From positions 186,001 through 250,000 of the forward strand of contig CM018609.1 of NCBI GenBank assembly GCA_009192285.1: DNA of 64,000 nucleotides. The letters run 5' to 3'. The DNA is from Morchella semilibera. Its lineage: Eukaryota; Ascomycota; Pezizomycetes; Pezizales; Morchellaceae. The stretch's first letter is position 1, and each line of letters starts with the position of its first letter. Below are positions 1 through 13,000 of the stretch, in pieces. The translations under genes were made by a program, and so were the position numbers. The notes under the pieces were generated by a model. That model made no database searches. It saw nothing but the letters and a program-made list of their open reading frames with translations, and was not told the DNA's origin.

Positions 1-2005
1 GACCTAGCAAAATTAACGCCTCCACCGGTCGCGGGGAATGCCGCCCTCTGCGTCCAGGATCTGAGGCCGAGCATCGTCGTTCTCGATATTCGCGGCGGTG
101 CGCTGCTAAGATGTTCTCCTATGTGAAGGCGGCGCTGACACACGTCTTGTTGGTTTTTCGGCCATGTAGGTCCCTACCCGCCACCTGCGCATCACCTCAA
201 TCCTGTCATCGGCCTGTACTCCCGCTAGGTTGTTTGGCGACTGAAGGTCCACTTTCCGCGCAACAAGCGTTGGGAAACCAAGGAGAGACCCGAGCCCCCC
301 GCATACACTGGCACCAGCCATACAGGCCCTCATTACGGCCCGGCTCCTTCCAAAGACTTCCCACGATCAGTGGCCATCCACGTAGAAGAAGTTCATTCAG
401 CGCCGGAGATAAGGATGCTAGGTAGGGTTTTTTGCTACCGCTGTAGCGAAAGAAAGAAAAGATCGGCAGTGGGGTTCAGCCTTCCCTCGGTGTGGAACTT
501 AGGTATGGGTGCGAGGGCGAGCATTGATGCGGTGGGCGGCCGTGGGCGAGGGAGGAAATAAAGCATTTGGTAACGGTGTCTAGGATATGGCAGGACTTAA
601 TCAGCGATCTTGCACACGTTTAATATCAATGTTCCCTAGAAACAATAGGTCCGTATTTACTCCGGGCTCACTGGGCCGCCAAGCCAATTACCAGGAGGTC
701 TGAGGTATGATGTTCCAGTACAAGAACCTTTAAAAAACCGTCTCCGACTAGATAGCTAAAGAGCCGAAGTATGTTAGCGGGTGTTATTATCGTCTTGAAG
801 GAGCTTTGGAGGCGAGAGGGGGGGGGGGCGGAGACCTTTAGCTAGAGACTAGATATTTTTAATTTAGCCCTGACGACTTTTGTTTTCGGTGTGAGCTTGG
901 AGAAAGATAACTAAAGGGACGATTAAGCAGATGTTTTTCGAGCTTAGGGGTTCTACCTTATCCATTTGTAAGTGAGTATGATATAGGTCTCTCCAAAAAC
1001 GATGGGATAAAGAGTTGGGAGTTGACCTTGCGTTAGACTCCATCTCGGGAGTCAAAATGGAGAGATTTCGTATCAGTCTGAGTGCACGGCTCAGCGTGTA
1101 AATGGAGAAAGAAAAAGAAGGTCCAGGGATTCAGGATTTAAACGTGTTCGTTCCCCAAGCTACAAGCAGGCGCCTAGGGCTCGCCTAGCTCTAGTGTCGG
1201 AGGATGACGTTTAGTGCGCGCATGTAGGTCTGCCCGGCTTCGGTGGTGGTAGAATGTGATCAGGACCCCGGGGGGGTTGTGGGGGCAAGAATAGTAGAGT
1301 CATGGAGGTCTTGTCAGGTTTCCTAGACGAGCATTGCGGTTAGTTTTTCTTTAGAATTTTGGTTTGCTACCTACAAGATTTGGTCCTCGATCGTTTGATC
1401 GCTGAAAATTTTCAGGTGAGAAGAGCGAGAAAGATGTTTTCGTTTTCCTTTTTGTGTAAAAGGATCTGGTGCTTAACCAAAGAAATAGAGAGCAGAAGAA
1501 AGCGGACCTGGAACAACATAGGGCCCTGAACATCGACAGGGGTGGAAGAATTAAGGTGCTAGGATAAGCTAGCTCAGACTTCAGAGTTCAGCCTGTTGCC
1601 GATGAAGGTATTAGTGCTGTAGTCTGGAAGAAGGGGGTGATCGTGTTGTATGGTGAGGCCTGCGTCGAGGAAGGAAGGAGAGAGAAGCAGACCATGACTA
1701 CCATCACTGAAAGCTCACCTGCGTTGAAGGAGCTCCCAGAATACCATGAATAGAACCCACAATCTTTTGCGAGTGGATAAAAGATTGTACTCGTCTTGCA
1801 GACTGGACTCAGGGGTCTTTGTGTTGTGCCTGGGTGGCTATTTCCACTTAGCGGGATCGGCTGGCTGTGGTTATCGGGCTTTTCGTATCGAGTGGGTGGG
1901 CGTGTGTGGGCAGGTTACAGAGTGGTGAAGACGTCGGAAAGAGATGAGGACGCTCGTTAATACCTGCGGTACTGGTTGTGCGTGTACAGCTAGCAGGCTT
2001 GGCAC

Positions 2006-2022
2006 CGAGTGATAATTTGTGT
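2006..2022 (+). repeat. Dispersed 17-bp motif, copy 1
   Basis: CGAGTGATAATTTGTGT. Preceded by GGCTTGGCAC, so it carries the long form of the motif; the final TGA is TGT here. Confidence 0.6.
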
Positions 2023-4291
2023 AACAGCGCCCGCTAGAGAAAAGAGAAACAGCAAGGGGGGCAAAACAAGATACATCATATGGGTGGTGCATACGCAGCT
2101 CCGTTCCCCCATGCCGCACCGCCCACGCAACTCCTCTAGAGCATGTGGGGAATGGTGTCAGGGGCTCCCTCTGAGAGCGGGGGTTGCCAAGTGTTCGCTA
2201 TGCCGACATTGTGTGCCCCAAAACGCCATCATTTTTGACAGAAAGAGCACAAGATCCGCCCACCATCAACATACAGAATGAGGGCCTGCCACAACGTCTC
2301 CCTAAATCCATCTAGGATCGACTTACCGCGAAAGAGTTAGCATCGCCCTCCGAGGGCGCACGTAAATGAAGCTGGGCCCAGGAATCAACAACAAAGCGAC
2401 GCATTCGTGTACAGAGGCGCCTGATTATCCTTTAGCTTGGGAGCTCGAGCTTCCACTTCATACACAAGATGGTATTGTGCCTAATACTCCCCTTACATAC
2501 ACTCTCTCATCTAATTTATCGATAGGTTTCCGACAGTGATAGTCTGAAGCGGCAGGATATGACTAGCCGTCTAAACCGCATTTATCATCCAACCTTGTCG
2601 ACATCAGGAGGAGCTGGGAAGTGGAGCATGGCCAGTTAGTTGCCACGCCTAGCTGCTCCTTTTGCAATTTTTGCCGCCGATGGTATGTTTATCCGTGTGT
2701 TTTTCAGGGTGTATTAAGCTAATGAACTATGCTTTTGGTTAGGCGCAGATCCTACGTTTTCATTTCTTGAAGTCGGCGGTTATTCCTAGAGGATCGCATG
2801 GTTATACTTGCCGTTGGTGAATCTCATGTTGCTTTGCTGCTGAAGCTTTGGGACAGTTGTTAGGGGGGCAGAAAAGTCTAGGAGAACAGATATCTGGTAC
2901 GGCTAGTATTTGAAACAGTTTTGGAGCCTCTGGGGCCTGCGTTGCTCAGCGTCGGCGAGGCTGTAGCCTGTTTGTATGGCAGGAGTACCTACGGGAAGGC
3001 ATTAGGTTGGTTACTTGAAGAGTTTGGTGTCGAAAAAAGGTGGAACTGGGGAATGCTGATGGTTTTCGTTAAGTATGAAGATGCCTACACCCCCGCTCCG
3101 TCGTTATCTATGGTCCATGCCTCTGCCCAGAGTTTTTGGGGAACTGAACTGCAGCTGATGCCACATAGGGACTTGTAGTTAGGTAATTTGTACTTACTCT
3201 TTTATTGGAAGGAGGCCTATACATGGGTTTTTTTTTGTGAAGTTATAAAGCGCCTGGTGGATAAAGCATAGGTGAATGAGAGAACACTGGAATGGCAGTC
3301 CAATAATCATCACAGCATATTGCGCCATTTCCTCTGCTCTATCGGTCACAGCCCCCAGCAGGGGAAGAGGAGTTGCTTCTACGGGCATGAATGTCTTTGC
3401 GGGGGGAGGGGAGGGGTGGGGGCGCGGGTGGGGATTGAGACATTGGTGAATGCAGGCCTCTGCCGTATGGCCGTAGATGCCTTCTTTTCCGCATCAGTAC
3501 ATTAGCTCTCTCCATGTTTTCTACCGCTCCCCCCCCCCCAAAAAAAAAAAGATGATCAAGGCTTACAGTATTAGTGTTGCATGATCATTAGCCGGCGCCG
3601 GGGAAGGCAGCGCTTGAGTCTTGGTGCCCGCTGCTCTAGGACGTTTTTTTAGCATTGATTTAGAGGTGAGGGCCGAGCTGGAACACCCGTGGAGTGGTGG
3701 CCGGTGTGTGGGGGAGGGGGGGGGGGGAGTACAAGCTGTGTACACGACGTGGGGGTCATAAGGGAATAGGGATTGTGTGGAGATGGGGGACAGCGTGAAA
3801 GAAAGCGACGAGGCTGCGATGCGCTCTCTTCGTATGTCTCGGCTCGTGGCGTTTGGTTTCGGTGTATTATTGGAAGACACTGACGGCTGCTACAGATGGC
3901 GGGACTCGTAGGTTAAGGGTTATGGGCCAGATTGGCGGTAGAATGGGAGTAGACGTTGGGCTGAGTAGACCAAATTTGCACAGCCTCTGGTTACTAAAGA
4001 AACGTTCAGATTACGGCGATTCTTCTCATGTTAGATAGGGCTAGGCCGAACATGTAGGTTTAGCAAAGAAGTGGCATGGTTTATATACTCTACGGCTAGA
4101 CTATTGCGGTGTTTGTCCTTTAAATCTCGCTTGTGCAGCACCACCGACAGGATGTCAGTGGGGGTTATTACCTTGGTAGACCGTAGAAGGTGAGACCTAT
4201 GAGCTAAAGCTGGGGATACAAGTAAGAATCAACTACATATCTGGTGGCTGAACATACACGAGGAGTTGCGGTTAGGAAGGTAATCACCACC

Positions 4292-4308
4292 GATCACTCG
4301 GCGCCAAG
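4292..4308 (-). repeat. Dispersed motif, half copy with GGCGCCAAG
   Basis: GATCACTCGGCGCCAAG. Only the TCACTCG half and its GC-rich extension are recognisable. CCGA just before and TCGG inside could form a short four-base-pair hairpin. Confidence 0.5.
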
Positions 4309-5111
4309 ACTCTGAGGCACTACCTCGAACGGACAAAGAAATAACAAAGAGGATATCATGTCAGAAGCTTCGTAGATAGACTGGTAACAAGGTGGTAAAG
4401 TGGAGCTGGCTTGTCCCTGGTATGGGTATGGAATCTTAATCATACTAGGCCTGTTTGTTCCCGCGCGGGAAACTGACCAGGCGCACTAATTTTGAGTCCC
4501 GAACCGGACTGGAGAGCAGAGCAATTTGTTACGGAATCAACGTCGATCAAAAAGGCTTTGCGCCCGTGACATGCGTGGTAGGCGCGTGCAGATATCTTCT
4601 TCTATTATGTTTGGTGGTTCAGCTCCTCTTACTACGGCGCCTCTCAGGGGGGGAGAGGGAGAGGGAGGGGGGCAGTGGTAGGCATAGACATCAATGATAC
4701 ATGGGAAATTATTCAAACCCCCCTGGGGAGGTAGAAACTTCTTAAGTGGGGTGTCCAGTGCTACGCAAAAGTTAATGGCCCCGGCCACGCCCGAAGGTTA
4801 CCCCGCTCGACAACCAAAGGGCTACATGGGGTTTCGTCGGCGCCGTGGACGAGATGGGCTACTGGAGTGGTGGTTAAGGGCTACCTAGAGAGGTATATCC
4901 GTCAGCAGGGGGTAGGGGGTATATCGTGCTTTGTGGGGTGCCTGAGCTTCTGCTGCGGGTATTTTGGGGGTGAGGAGGTGAGCTGGGATGGGAACTTGGG
5001 AGGATGGGATATGTACGGATGGTGTCTTAAGGGATGAGTTGCGCGTCAGAGAAATACATAATAATCGAATGGAGTCTTGAGGCTACGTCGTCAAGCGCAC
5101 GAATCATACTT

Positions 5112-5130
5112 GGTCACTCGGCGCCAAGCC
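5112..5130 (-). repeat. Dispersed motif, half copy with GGCGCCAAG
   Basis: GGTCACTCGGCGCCAAGCC. The preceding CTTGG pairs with the terminal CCAAG, so the copy can fold on itself. Confidence 0.5.
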
Positions 5131-7058
5131 GATGCGGCTCTGCAAGCAATACAACCAACCTTAGCTGTCGAAAAACATAAAGTACCTCTCCATGCTATTT
5201 GAATGGGTAGGTGGCAAGCACCGAGAATCACTTATCGTTAAGCGGATATGGCTAGGAATAGTAGATCGAGAAGAAAAAAACCTCTCGGTGGTACGACGCT
5301 GTAGATGAGAGGGAGGCGATAAGGATTTTGCAATCAAAGGTTAGTGCAGTTGGGCTCGACGCAGCCTGAATGTTTGGCTCCGTCACTAACGGATGTCTGT
5401 ATTGAGGATAGTTTCTATGTTAAAACAGGCCTACCAGGGATGCGTTTGGGTCCGGGGGTGGATGACGGCTACATGAACTCTGAAAATGGGGAACCGGGGT
5501 GATTGTTTCTGCTGGTTTTGGAGCACAATGACCTTTAAAAACGGAGAGTGTTTAGAATGGGTGGGGGACCTGGGGGGGGGGGGAGGGGTGATATCCTCAA
5601 AGGGATTCCCTCGGAGTGTTAATAGCCTTCGGGTCAGCGGGTTGTCCGCCCTGCAGTCGCTGCTTACCACTGCCGATACTCTCGTGTTCTAGCGAGCTTC
5701 TTTATTCTGCATTTCTGCTGGCCCTTCTTCTGGTTCTGAAACTCATGGGAGGAAAAATCTAGAAAGGGATTCATTTTGGCGACATTTACTACACAGCCAC
5801 CACAGATACACTTATAGACGCTGGTATGTTTATCTTGGGTGGGGGAGACCAAAGAAAACGGTTGACGCCGATTGAAAATAGGCAACGAAAGGATTAATGG
5901 TAAGTACTTAGCAATTGCAGTGGTATAATTAAATCTGATGTGCTGGCCATATGGGAAGGGAATAATTGTAACATAATCCCGTGGTATATCAAGGGAACAG
6001 ATTTCGAAAGGAGAGAGAAAGGATTTTACTGGTCTTTCCTGCGTGCAGGGCCGGGGGAAGCTCACTTGGCCGCTTGATTCCTAGCAACGGAGCGTTTACC
6101 ATGTCCGATAAGGGTGATGAGCTACGGGTTATACCTTTCCGGACGCGCTGTACTCCACCCTCTAACATTTGGCGGAGAGGCACAAATATCAATTGACTAT
6201 AGAACATGTGTTGCTCCTACTAACTTTCTGAATCCCTCTAGAGATACTAAAGACAATCACATTTGCTTGGAGCTGTATTAGTCGTGAGTTGCAGGTTGCT
6301 CAGCGGTAGGAGGGCTTCAGCAGCGAATGAGGAGGATACTGTAGGATTTGGTCTCTAATTGGCAGAAACTATATATAAGGACAGGGACTGAGATATACAA
6401 GCACCTCCGGAGACGCTGGAGTTGGTAATTTTTCTGGTTATGTACGCGGCGATATGTAAGCGGAACAGCGTAGGGACTCATAACGAGTTCGTAAGGATTA
6501 AAGGGCACAGATTTGAGATATGGGATATAGACTAGAGCTCGGGCGAGGTAAAGCCGTGTGGTGAGGAACTGTAGAGGATGGTGAGGGATGGGGGTTTCTG
6601 GAAGAGGGGGGGGGGGGTCATGCGCAAAGAAGAGAGATTGCAAAAGGAAAGGATAAAGGGCTTATACCAAAAACAACACCACCGCCCAGCCAGATCTCAC
6701 TGTGAACAACGCCGAATCAAGCCCGGCCCAATACTGAACCAAGTCCCATCCGATACCAGGGGCAGCGGCGCGCCGCCACACCCACACGTACCGAGAAACA
6801 GGCCCAGGATAAAAAAAAGGAGTAAAATGACACTTACCTCCAAAAGGGGTGCAGCCGGCGACGGGGCCGGTCCATTGACAAGACCAAATCTATCCCCTTT
6901 GCTGTACCAAGATGATATCAGATTTCTAACTCACCCGTTCCGGGGGTAATGGAGCTAACAGGCGCCTCCGTGCTTGAGGATCTTCGGTGTTAATTTTGTC
7001 CAATGTTGATAATTTTCTAGATGTTGGGGCGGCGGGGGCTCAAGCCCTGCAAAAAAAT

Positions 7059-7264
7059 AAGGTTTGCTGGCGGGCCGCTAAGGTCCTTTACGCACCAACA
7101 ATAGCAGGCTAAAAGTGTAAAAAGACACACAACGACATCAGGTCCGTGATCTAGTCGCTAACGCCTCATCTCGTATCGCATCTGCAGGAGTTCGACTCCG
7201 TATTGTAGCGCTGGCTGCGAGTGGCGCGTGAATGGCAAAACCTCCGAACTGACAATTTTTTTTT
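7059..7264 (+). repeat. tRNA-derived SINE-like repeat, copy 1
   Basis: A tRNA-like head carries an A-box-like TGATCTAGTCG at about 7147-7157 and a B-box-like GAGTTCGACTCC at about 7188-7199, the spacing expected of an internal Pol III promoter. The body ends in a run of T at 7253-7262, which could serve as a Pol III stop or tail. A diverged second copy at 9562-9728 shares the stretch from TTGCTGGCG to CTGACA. The anticodon arm does not fold well, so a functional tRNA is unlikely. No flanking target duplication was identified. Confidence 0.55.
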
Positions 7265-7797
7265 TCCCCCATCCTTTTTCCAAATTTACGTTTTTATCTC
7301 ATTATGTTAAGTATATAAATACATGTACTTATAAGGCTCGGGGTTTTAACCTCACATGCTAAAGCGGCGGGCGGGCAAACGGGCACTGACTAGCAGGGAC
7401 AGGCGGACAAGCAGGTGGTCTGAGGCGCTGTATATTTTATACCTGATCTTCACTAGTCTTTCTTATATGCGGAAAGGTCTTACCCGCAAAATAATTCTTT
7501 TTTTTGTCACAAGTCAAAGCAGCAAAGGGGCTTTACAGGGAAATATTTACTAAATACATGTAGTATAAATATATTCGACTAAGGAGAGCCATCTTTGCTT
7601 TATTTCACCCTTCTATAAACCTAAAAATGCCTTATTTTTCACCTGCCCTGGTGCTAAGATGTACTCTTCCAGTTGCCAGAGCAGAGAGGTACATACTCGT
7701 GCATTATAAAATCCCGGGTGATTGAACTACTTGATAAAACTATTAGGAACCCAGTGGCAAGAGCTACCCCGGGGAGAACCGAGGCAGCTCGAGAGAT

Positions 7798-7835
7798 ACC
7801 TAGGTGTATAGAGGATACCTAGGTGTATAGAGGTC
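7798..7835. repeat. Tandem 19-bp duplication
   Basis: The unit ATACCTAGGTGTATAGAGG occurs twice in a row without change. Confidence 0.8.
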
Positions 7836-7983
7836 GAGGAAACCCAAAGCAGCTGTCACTAGAGGGAGAAGCCACTCGATACCTCTGTCTTCGCCTGGTG
7901 CGCTTCGTGAACCACCCGGCCTCCCTTCTGCACCTTGTGGTTTTGCTACCTAGGAGACTGCATCTATGTACCCACCTGTGAAA

Positions 7984-8160
7984 TTGATCGATCAATCTTC
8001 TAAGTCTTTGTGCATGTATGTATGAAGTAATAATAAATATATGAAATTCTAATTCTTTGTGTGGGAGTAAGGCTTGGCGCGAGTGATAAATTGTGACCCG
8101 AGGGCATTGATCGATTGATTGATACTTCATACGTGACCCGAGGGCATGGTGGGGCAGGTT
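7984..8160. repeat. Dispersed repeat carrying motif copy 2
   Basis: This stretch resembles 9800-9965 and 15787-15890. All three have an ATCAATC/GTATGAAGTA-type segment, then a CGAGTGAYA motif, and two go on to a GGGACAGG/TTTTATTC segment. In this copy GTGACCCGAGGGCAT is present twice, flanking 26 bp that contain GATACTTCATAC, the reverse complement of GTATGAAGTA(T) upstream. Element ends cannot be fixed by eye. Confidence 0.45.
8080..8096 (+). repeat. Dispersed 17-bp motif, copy 2
   Basis: CGAGTGATAAATTGTGA, preceded by GGCTTGGCG (long form). Confidence 0.7.
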
Positions 8161-8295
8161 TGGACAGTTTTATTCTGGATATGAGACGTTCAGGCGGTAA
8201 TATATAAAGTAGCTAGCAGGCATCTCAATGCTTCAGAATATTCGGTGTTAGAGTAGATTCTCGATCTATCGATACTCAATATATATAGTGATACG

Positions 8296-8426
8296 GCAAA
8301 ATCTGAGAAAATTCGTTACGCTGCAGCAGGAATACTCTACACCAAAACTTGCATATTGACGTTCAGAGGCTGCCTCTGGTTGGCCTATACCCCTGCTGTC
8401 TCGCAGCGGGCTTTCTCAGATTTTGC
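8296..8426. repeat. Short element with 15-bp perfect inverted repeats
   Basis: GCAAAATCTGAGAAA at 8296-8310 is exactly complementary to TTTCTCAGATTTTGC at 8412-8426. Just inside, GCTGCAGCAGG and CCTGCTGTCTCGCAGC continue the complementarity imperfectly. The shape suggests a small hairpin-type MITE of about 131 bp. No target duplication was found. Confidence 0.6.
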
Positions 8427-8462
8427 GGCATTCTCGTTACAGGAAGTATTAAGAAGTACTTA

Positions 8463-9142
8463 GGGCCCATTTGGCAGTTTCGTGGTTATGAAATTCCGTT
8501 ATGTAACAATTCCGTTAGACGAGTGTAAACGGAGATTTCTGAAACAGAGTTTGGGTTTCCCAACAGCAGTGTAGTTTGGTTGTCAAGGTGGATGTTTCTG
8601 GTAGGGTTTTGAGCGTTGCAATGAAAACGGAGATGAAAAGTAGGTAATACCTACTTTTCAAAACACTATTCCAAAGCCCTAACGGAGGTTCAAATTGGTA
8701 TGCCAAACATTAATATTTCTTGTAAAACCGTGTTATGAAATAGATGAAATGGAGTTTTTCTGTTGCGATACAAATTTGCCCACAAAACTCCGTTTAGACC
8801 TGCCCCCAAACGTATGGAGCGGTAAATGTGCCAAAAGTAATTTTACCAACGGTGGTATAAGCACTGAATTTCAGTCCTTGCGCCAATACAAATGGTTAAT
8901 TTCAGTCTATATGCTCCGCTATATACTATGAAGGTTTCCCGCCGGTGGTGGTGAAACTCACCACCGGTGGACAATTGGGCTCATAGATTGGCATTATATA
9001 GCCCCTTTTGGCCAAAAGGTCTGTGCTTTTATCCATTTTAGGGTATAAATCTTGATATTGTTTTCACCACCGGTGGTAAAATAATTTACCATCGTTGGTA
9101 AAATTACTTTTGACAAATTTGCCACACCATACAAACTGGCCC
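8463..9142. mobile_element. Harbinger-like MITE with TTA target duplication
   Basis: The left end GGGCCCATTTGGCAGTTT and the right end AAACTGGCCC are imperfect inverted repeats, directly flanked by TTA on both sides (8460-8462 and 9143-9145). A 3-bp TTA duplication and GGGCC-type ends are known for PIF/Harbinger elements. The right part from about 8820 is itself an inverted structure: CCAAAAGTAATTTTACCAAC at 8831-8850 mirrors TTGGTAAAATTACTTTTG near 9096-9113. Between them are several CACCGGTGG palindromes. No transposase frame is present, so it is non-autonomous. A diverged copy of the right part lies at 53940-54285. Confidence 0.65.
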
Positions 9143-9561
9143 TTAACTACAGTCTCGAGAATAGGGGTAAAAATTTAACCGTAGGGCTACGGTATTGAGT
9201 CAAGGATACTGGTTTAAACTAGCATCGTAAGTAGAGTACTATATCGATACCGCATCAATACCGCCCCCTTACAGTATCACTAACGTAACGACTGGAATAC
9301 GGTAGTCAATTTCTGCGCATTTTCGGTACTGTACTTGACTTACATGTACTTGTGTAGTTTGCCGGTCTGCAAGTGCTATTTTATTATGTATATCTTCTCA
9401 CTTGGTATAAGAATATTTTGCTATAAGGACACATACTTTTGGTCCCGACCGCATCCCTATAGCGAGAGTGTACTGTATTTTTTATTTAGGAGTTCTTGGG
9501 TGGTGGGCGCCGTGGGGGCTTACATGCATGTGAGCCATGGAAAAAACAAGGTTGGGGGAGG

Positions 9562-9728
9562 TGGGGTTTGCTGGCGCGCTAGCTACTAAGGCAGGGTAAA
9601 AATGTAAAAAGAGACATTACGACATCAGGGCCGTGGTCTAGTTGCTAACGCCTCATCTCGTATCGTATCTGCGAGTGGCGCGTGAACGGCAAGACCCCCG
9701 ACCTGACAAATCTTCCTGTTTTTTTTTT
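9562..9728 (+). repeat. tRNA-derived SINE-like repeat, copy 2
   Basis: Matches the copy at 7059-7264, with the A-box-like TGGTCTAGTTG kept. About 34 bp including the B box are missing, so this copy should not drive Pol III transcription on its own. A T run follows at about 9719-9729. Confidence 0.5.
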
Positions 9729-9883
9729 ATCTCGATATTTTATTATCATCCTCCGCTCCACCCATTGCTTGTCCTGTTTTTTCAAGAGACCACTTTTACT
9801 TGGTAAACCAACTGATCAGTCTTCTATTTCTTCGTGTATGGTATAGATAGTAGTAGTAGTCCTGTTGCCGAGTAAAGCTTGGC

Positions 9884-9900
9884 GCGAGTGATAATATGCG
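9884..9900 (+). repeat. Dispersed 17-bp motif, copy 3
   Basis: CGAGTGATAATATGCGA, preceded by GCTTGGCG. Lies inside a repeat that resembles the one around copy 2. Confidence 0.55.
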
Positions 9901-10009
9901 ATTCGGTGGCTTTGTGGGACAGGTGTAGATTGTTTTATTCTCGATGTGCGACATAGAACTAGGTGTCTGGTACGTAGCTGAATGCGGGGGAAGGTTGTAG
10001 TCAATACGA

Positions 10010-13000
10010 ATTCAAGCTTTGATCTTTAATTTATATTTATATTGCGCCGACAGTTGGAAGCTACATTTTATGTTCCTTGTTTCTGCAGGAGCAGTAGGGC
10101 GCTGGAATATATGGCGCAGTACAGTGAGAGACTGGAGTAGACTCCTGGAGGATAGTTGCCTATTTTCGCTTCCATTTATATAGTCTAGCTAATGCACAGG
10201 AGTGGAGGAGGAGGATTGGTAAATTTGAATTTGATGTATTGCAGGATCTTGGATACTCATACTTTTGGGTTTGATTTTAGTGCTCGTCGGAAAGCGCTGA
10301 ATTATAAACTTATACTTAGGTACTTAGATGGATCACAACACCCCCGTCATCGCCATCATATAACTGCGTTAATTCCGCTAGCCCGGGGAAGCAAACGATG
10401 GTATGTTATCTCGGATGGAATTAGATTTCTTTTATTTAAGTTAGCTAGCCGTACCTCCGTAAAGGAAGGAAAACTCCATGGCTGGATTTATAGGCTAGGT
10501 GTTGAAGAGATGCTCGTGAAGATCAAAAACATCTCGCTTTGTGGGGGATTTGGATGGCTGGCGCGTTTGTCACTCGCGGCCGGACAAGTGGGGTACGGAT
10601 AAACTACATAGTTTTCAAAAGTCTGGGTGATCACACTCATACATGCCACGGTAATTTAGGATCTATTTGTGCGGGATAAGAATTGACATTTACTACAGGC
10701 CTCTAAATGCTGAGCGGGCACGAGGCGGTAGCCATAGGAATAGTGGCAGGGGCGAACATACATAGCGGGACAAAAACGCTCCTTACACTAAGAGCATTCC
10801 TAGTAAGGATATATGCAGCATAGTGGATTGATTATAATGATCTGCCGTAATCGAGGTGCTGCTGGTGAGGTCCCGGGCGGGTCCATGCATGAGTAGGTTA
10901 AAGAGAAAGGAGTAGCTTGCTCTCGCATGTGTGGTGAAAAAAAAAATAGAGAGAAAAAAGAAGAAAAAAAAGAAGGAAAGCGGGCCGGCGGTGTGATACT
11001 GGAAACCACATATCCTCGGATAGGAGTTTTCTCGTGGAGCTGTCACCAACCTTAGTATAGATGAAGGGATCTGGGATCGGGCGGGGAAGCTCACCGCCAA
11101 CTAGAACCCCACATGCTGAGCACATCAGGGAAGGGATCACAGCATGTTTGGGAGAAAGTTGTATCAAAAGGACGCAGGCCTCAACACGCGGAGGTAACAG
11201 TTGGGTTGAGTAAGTTCGCTTACTTGTGGAGAGTAAGAGGTGCTAGTTGACCAGTAGCCAGAAAGGAGGGGTAGCGTCTGGCGGGTAGACGGTGCGCGAA
11301 GACAGAGAAAATAGATTCCGGTTGATAAAAGACATCTGGGGCATTAGTACGTAGTATAAGAGACGGTAGGTAGACGAAAGTTCTTTCTCCCGAAAACATA
11401 AGTTAGCTTTACCCTATCTATCATAAAGACAAGGCACACAGGTCACGTACAGGTGAAGAAAAGGAGGACTAGGCTGGAGACGAGATCGTAGAAACAGTGC
11501 TGCGACTGAGCGTAGGAGAAGAAGAAGGGAGCCACCCAGAGCCCGACAGTTACGCCGATGCCTATGGAAAGACCATTGCGGAAACAAGCCCAGCACATGG
11601 ATACGCGATTATATTGTTTCTGAGATGTTTGGTGAAGATTGTGACGGGCCAGGTGGGGGGGGGGGGGGAGGAGGGGGGCCAAGGGGGGAAGGAGTAAAAG
11701 TGTTTTCTGGTGCACAAAAAGCAAAGAAATAGAGGGGGATGGGGCTGATCTGGGGAAAGGGACGGGCGGACGTTGTTGTTGGTGCTGGAGATTACGCGGC
11801 TCATTGGACAGAAGACAGCAGAAATGGGAATGAAGTGCTTTCCTGTTTCTGTGTAACGGTGTCCACTTCCTATTCTCTGTATAAACTTTTTATCCGAGTG
11901 CAATTGGCCGTTTAGAGCTACATGTCATTACAGGTACATGTACTTAACATACATGTATATACAGCTCGATGTCAAAAGTCGCGGGACAATAGCCAAAACA
12001 CACCGAAACACAGACATTTTACAACACCCTCCAGGAACCACCACCAGTCGATAGACCTTGGGATGATATGGACTCGGAAGGCCCCGGGGTACCCTGTAAA
12101 CATACCTTGCGTTAATTTTCAATTGTTGGTGGTGTAGCAAGCTCCAGCTCCCACAAAGACCTGGATTTCCCATACAAACCACAACCCATCCACAAAAATG
12201 ATTATCATCTATGAAACGATAATTTTATTTGGGTTTGCGCTTTGATTTGGACTCCTCTAATGATTCAGTAGACTCTGTCAAATCGCCGTTCACTAAAATG
12301 TGTTGTGTGTAAGTAGGTCTTCAAAAGCGCCCGTCTGCGGGTGTGGCCCGGGATGTTGCCCCAGGGCTTTTTAACAAGAACTATACATTTGAGTAGGTAA
12401 ACGTAACTCCTCCAGTTTCTGGTGGGAAAGGCCTGTAGAGGTACGGGAATGATTGCAATGAAATTGACGGTGTTTTTCTCCCTGTAAGGCGATGATAAGA
12501 GCTCTTTGGGCATGTAACATACTATATTCAGAGTTCTATTATAATGCATGTAGATTATACTTTATGTATATGTGCTGCGCTGTCGAGGTGCGTGCTGAGA
12601 AGACAAAAGAATGGTAAACCATACATGCATGCACCCATCAATGGGAATATTAGAAAACCAGGCCATAGAAAAGTAGACTCCGCTACGTCGATAGCAAAAT
12701 ACCCAAAATAAAATCTTAATATACGCTTCAGTGGTTAGGGGTTATCGGCAATCAAATTTAAACCTATATAATTCATCAGATATATTTCTATAAACAACCT
12801 CTTACGCATCTTATTTGTTTCTGTAGCTACCGCCTCATACCTAGATTTAACCCACTAGTTCTTTCATACCCAGTCATCAGATATTTCAAGAATAAGAGTG
12901 CATATATACACCCTCTAGGGCCTTGGGCCTCAACTCTAAGCCTGATATCGGAGGCTGTCGACATGTACAGCCTAGGGCTACTAGGTCCCTAATATATCCC

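Larger units (their letters stand above)
1..7040. other. Gene-poor stretch, no supported gene
   Basis: Only short frames occur here, mostly 60-130 codons, with no domain-like sequence, no chain of matching splice sites and no consistent codon use. Long G runs lie near 822, 3716, 5573 and 6606, and a C run followed by an A run near 3530. Three partial copies of the dispersed TCACTCGGCGCCAAG sequence lie at 665, 4292 and 5112, and a full copy at 2006. Nothing else could be assigned. Confidence 0.6.

Noticed and set aside
5664-6065. 133-codon minus-strand frame
   Set aside because: No domain, no splice partner, and composition like the surrounding non-coding DNA.
6285-6330. tRNA-like A box GTTGCTCAGCGGTAGGAG
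   Set aside because: No B box follows at tRNA spacing and no cloverleaf can be drawn.
10192-10602. 136-codon plus-strand frame
   Set aside because: Mixed composition without any ordered or repeated feature; flanks are repeat-rich and no introns can be fitted.
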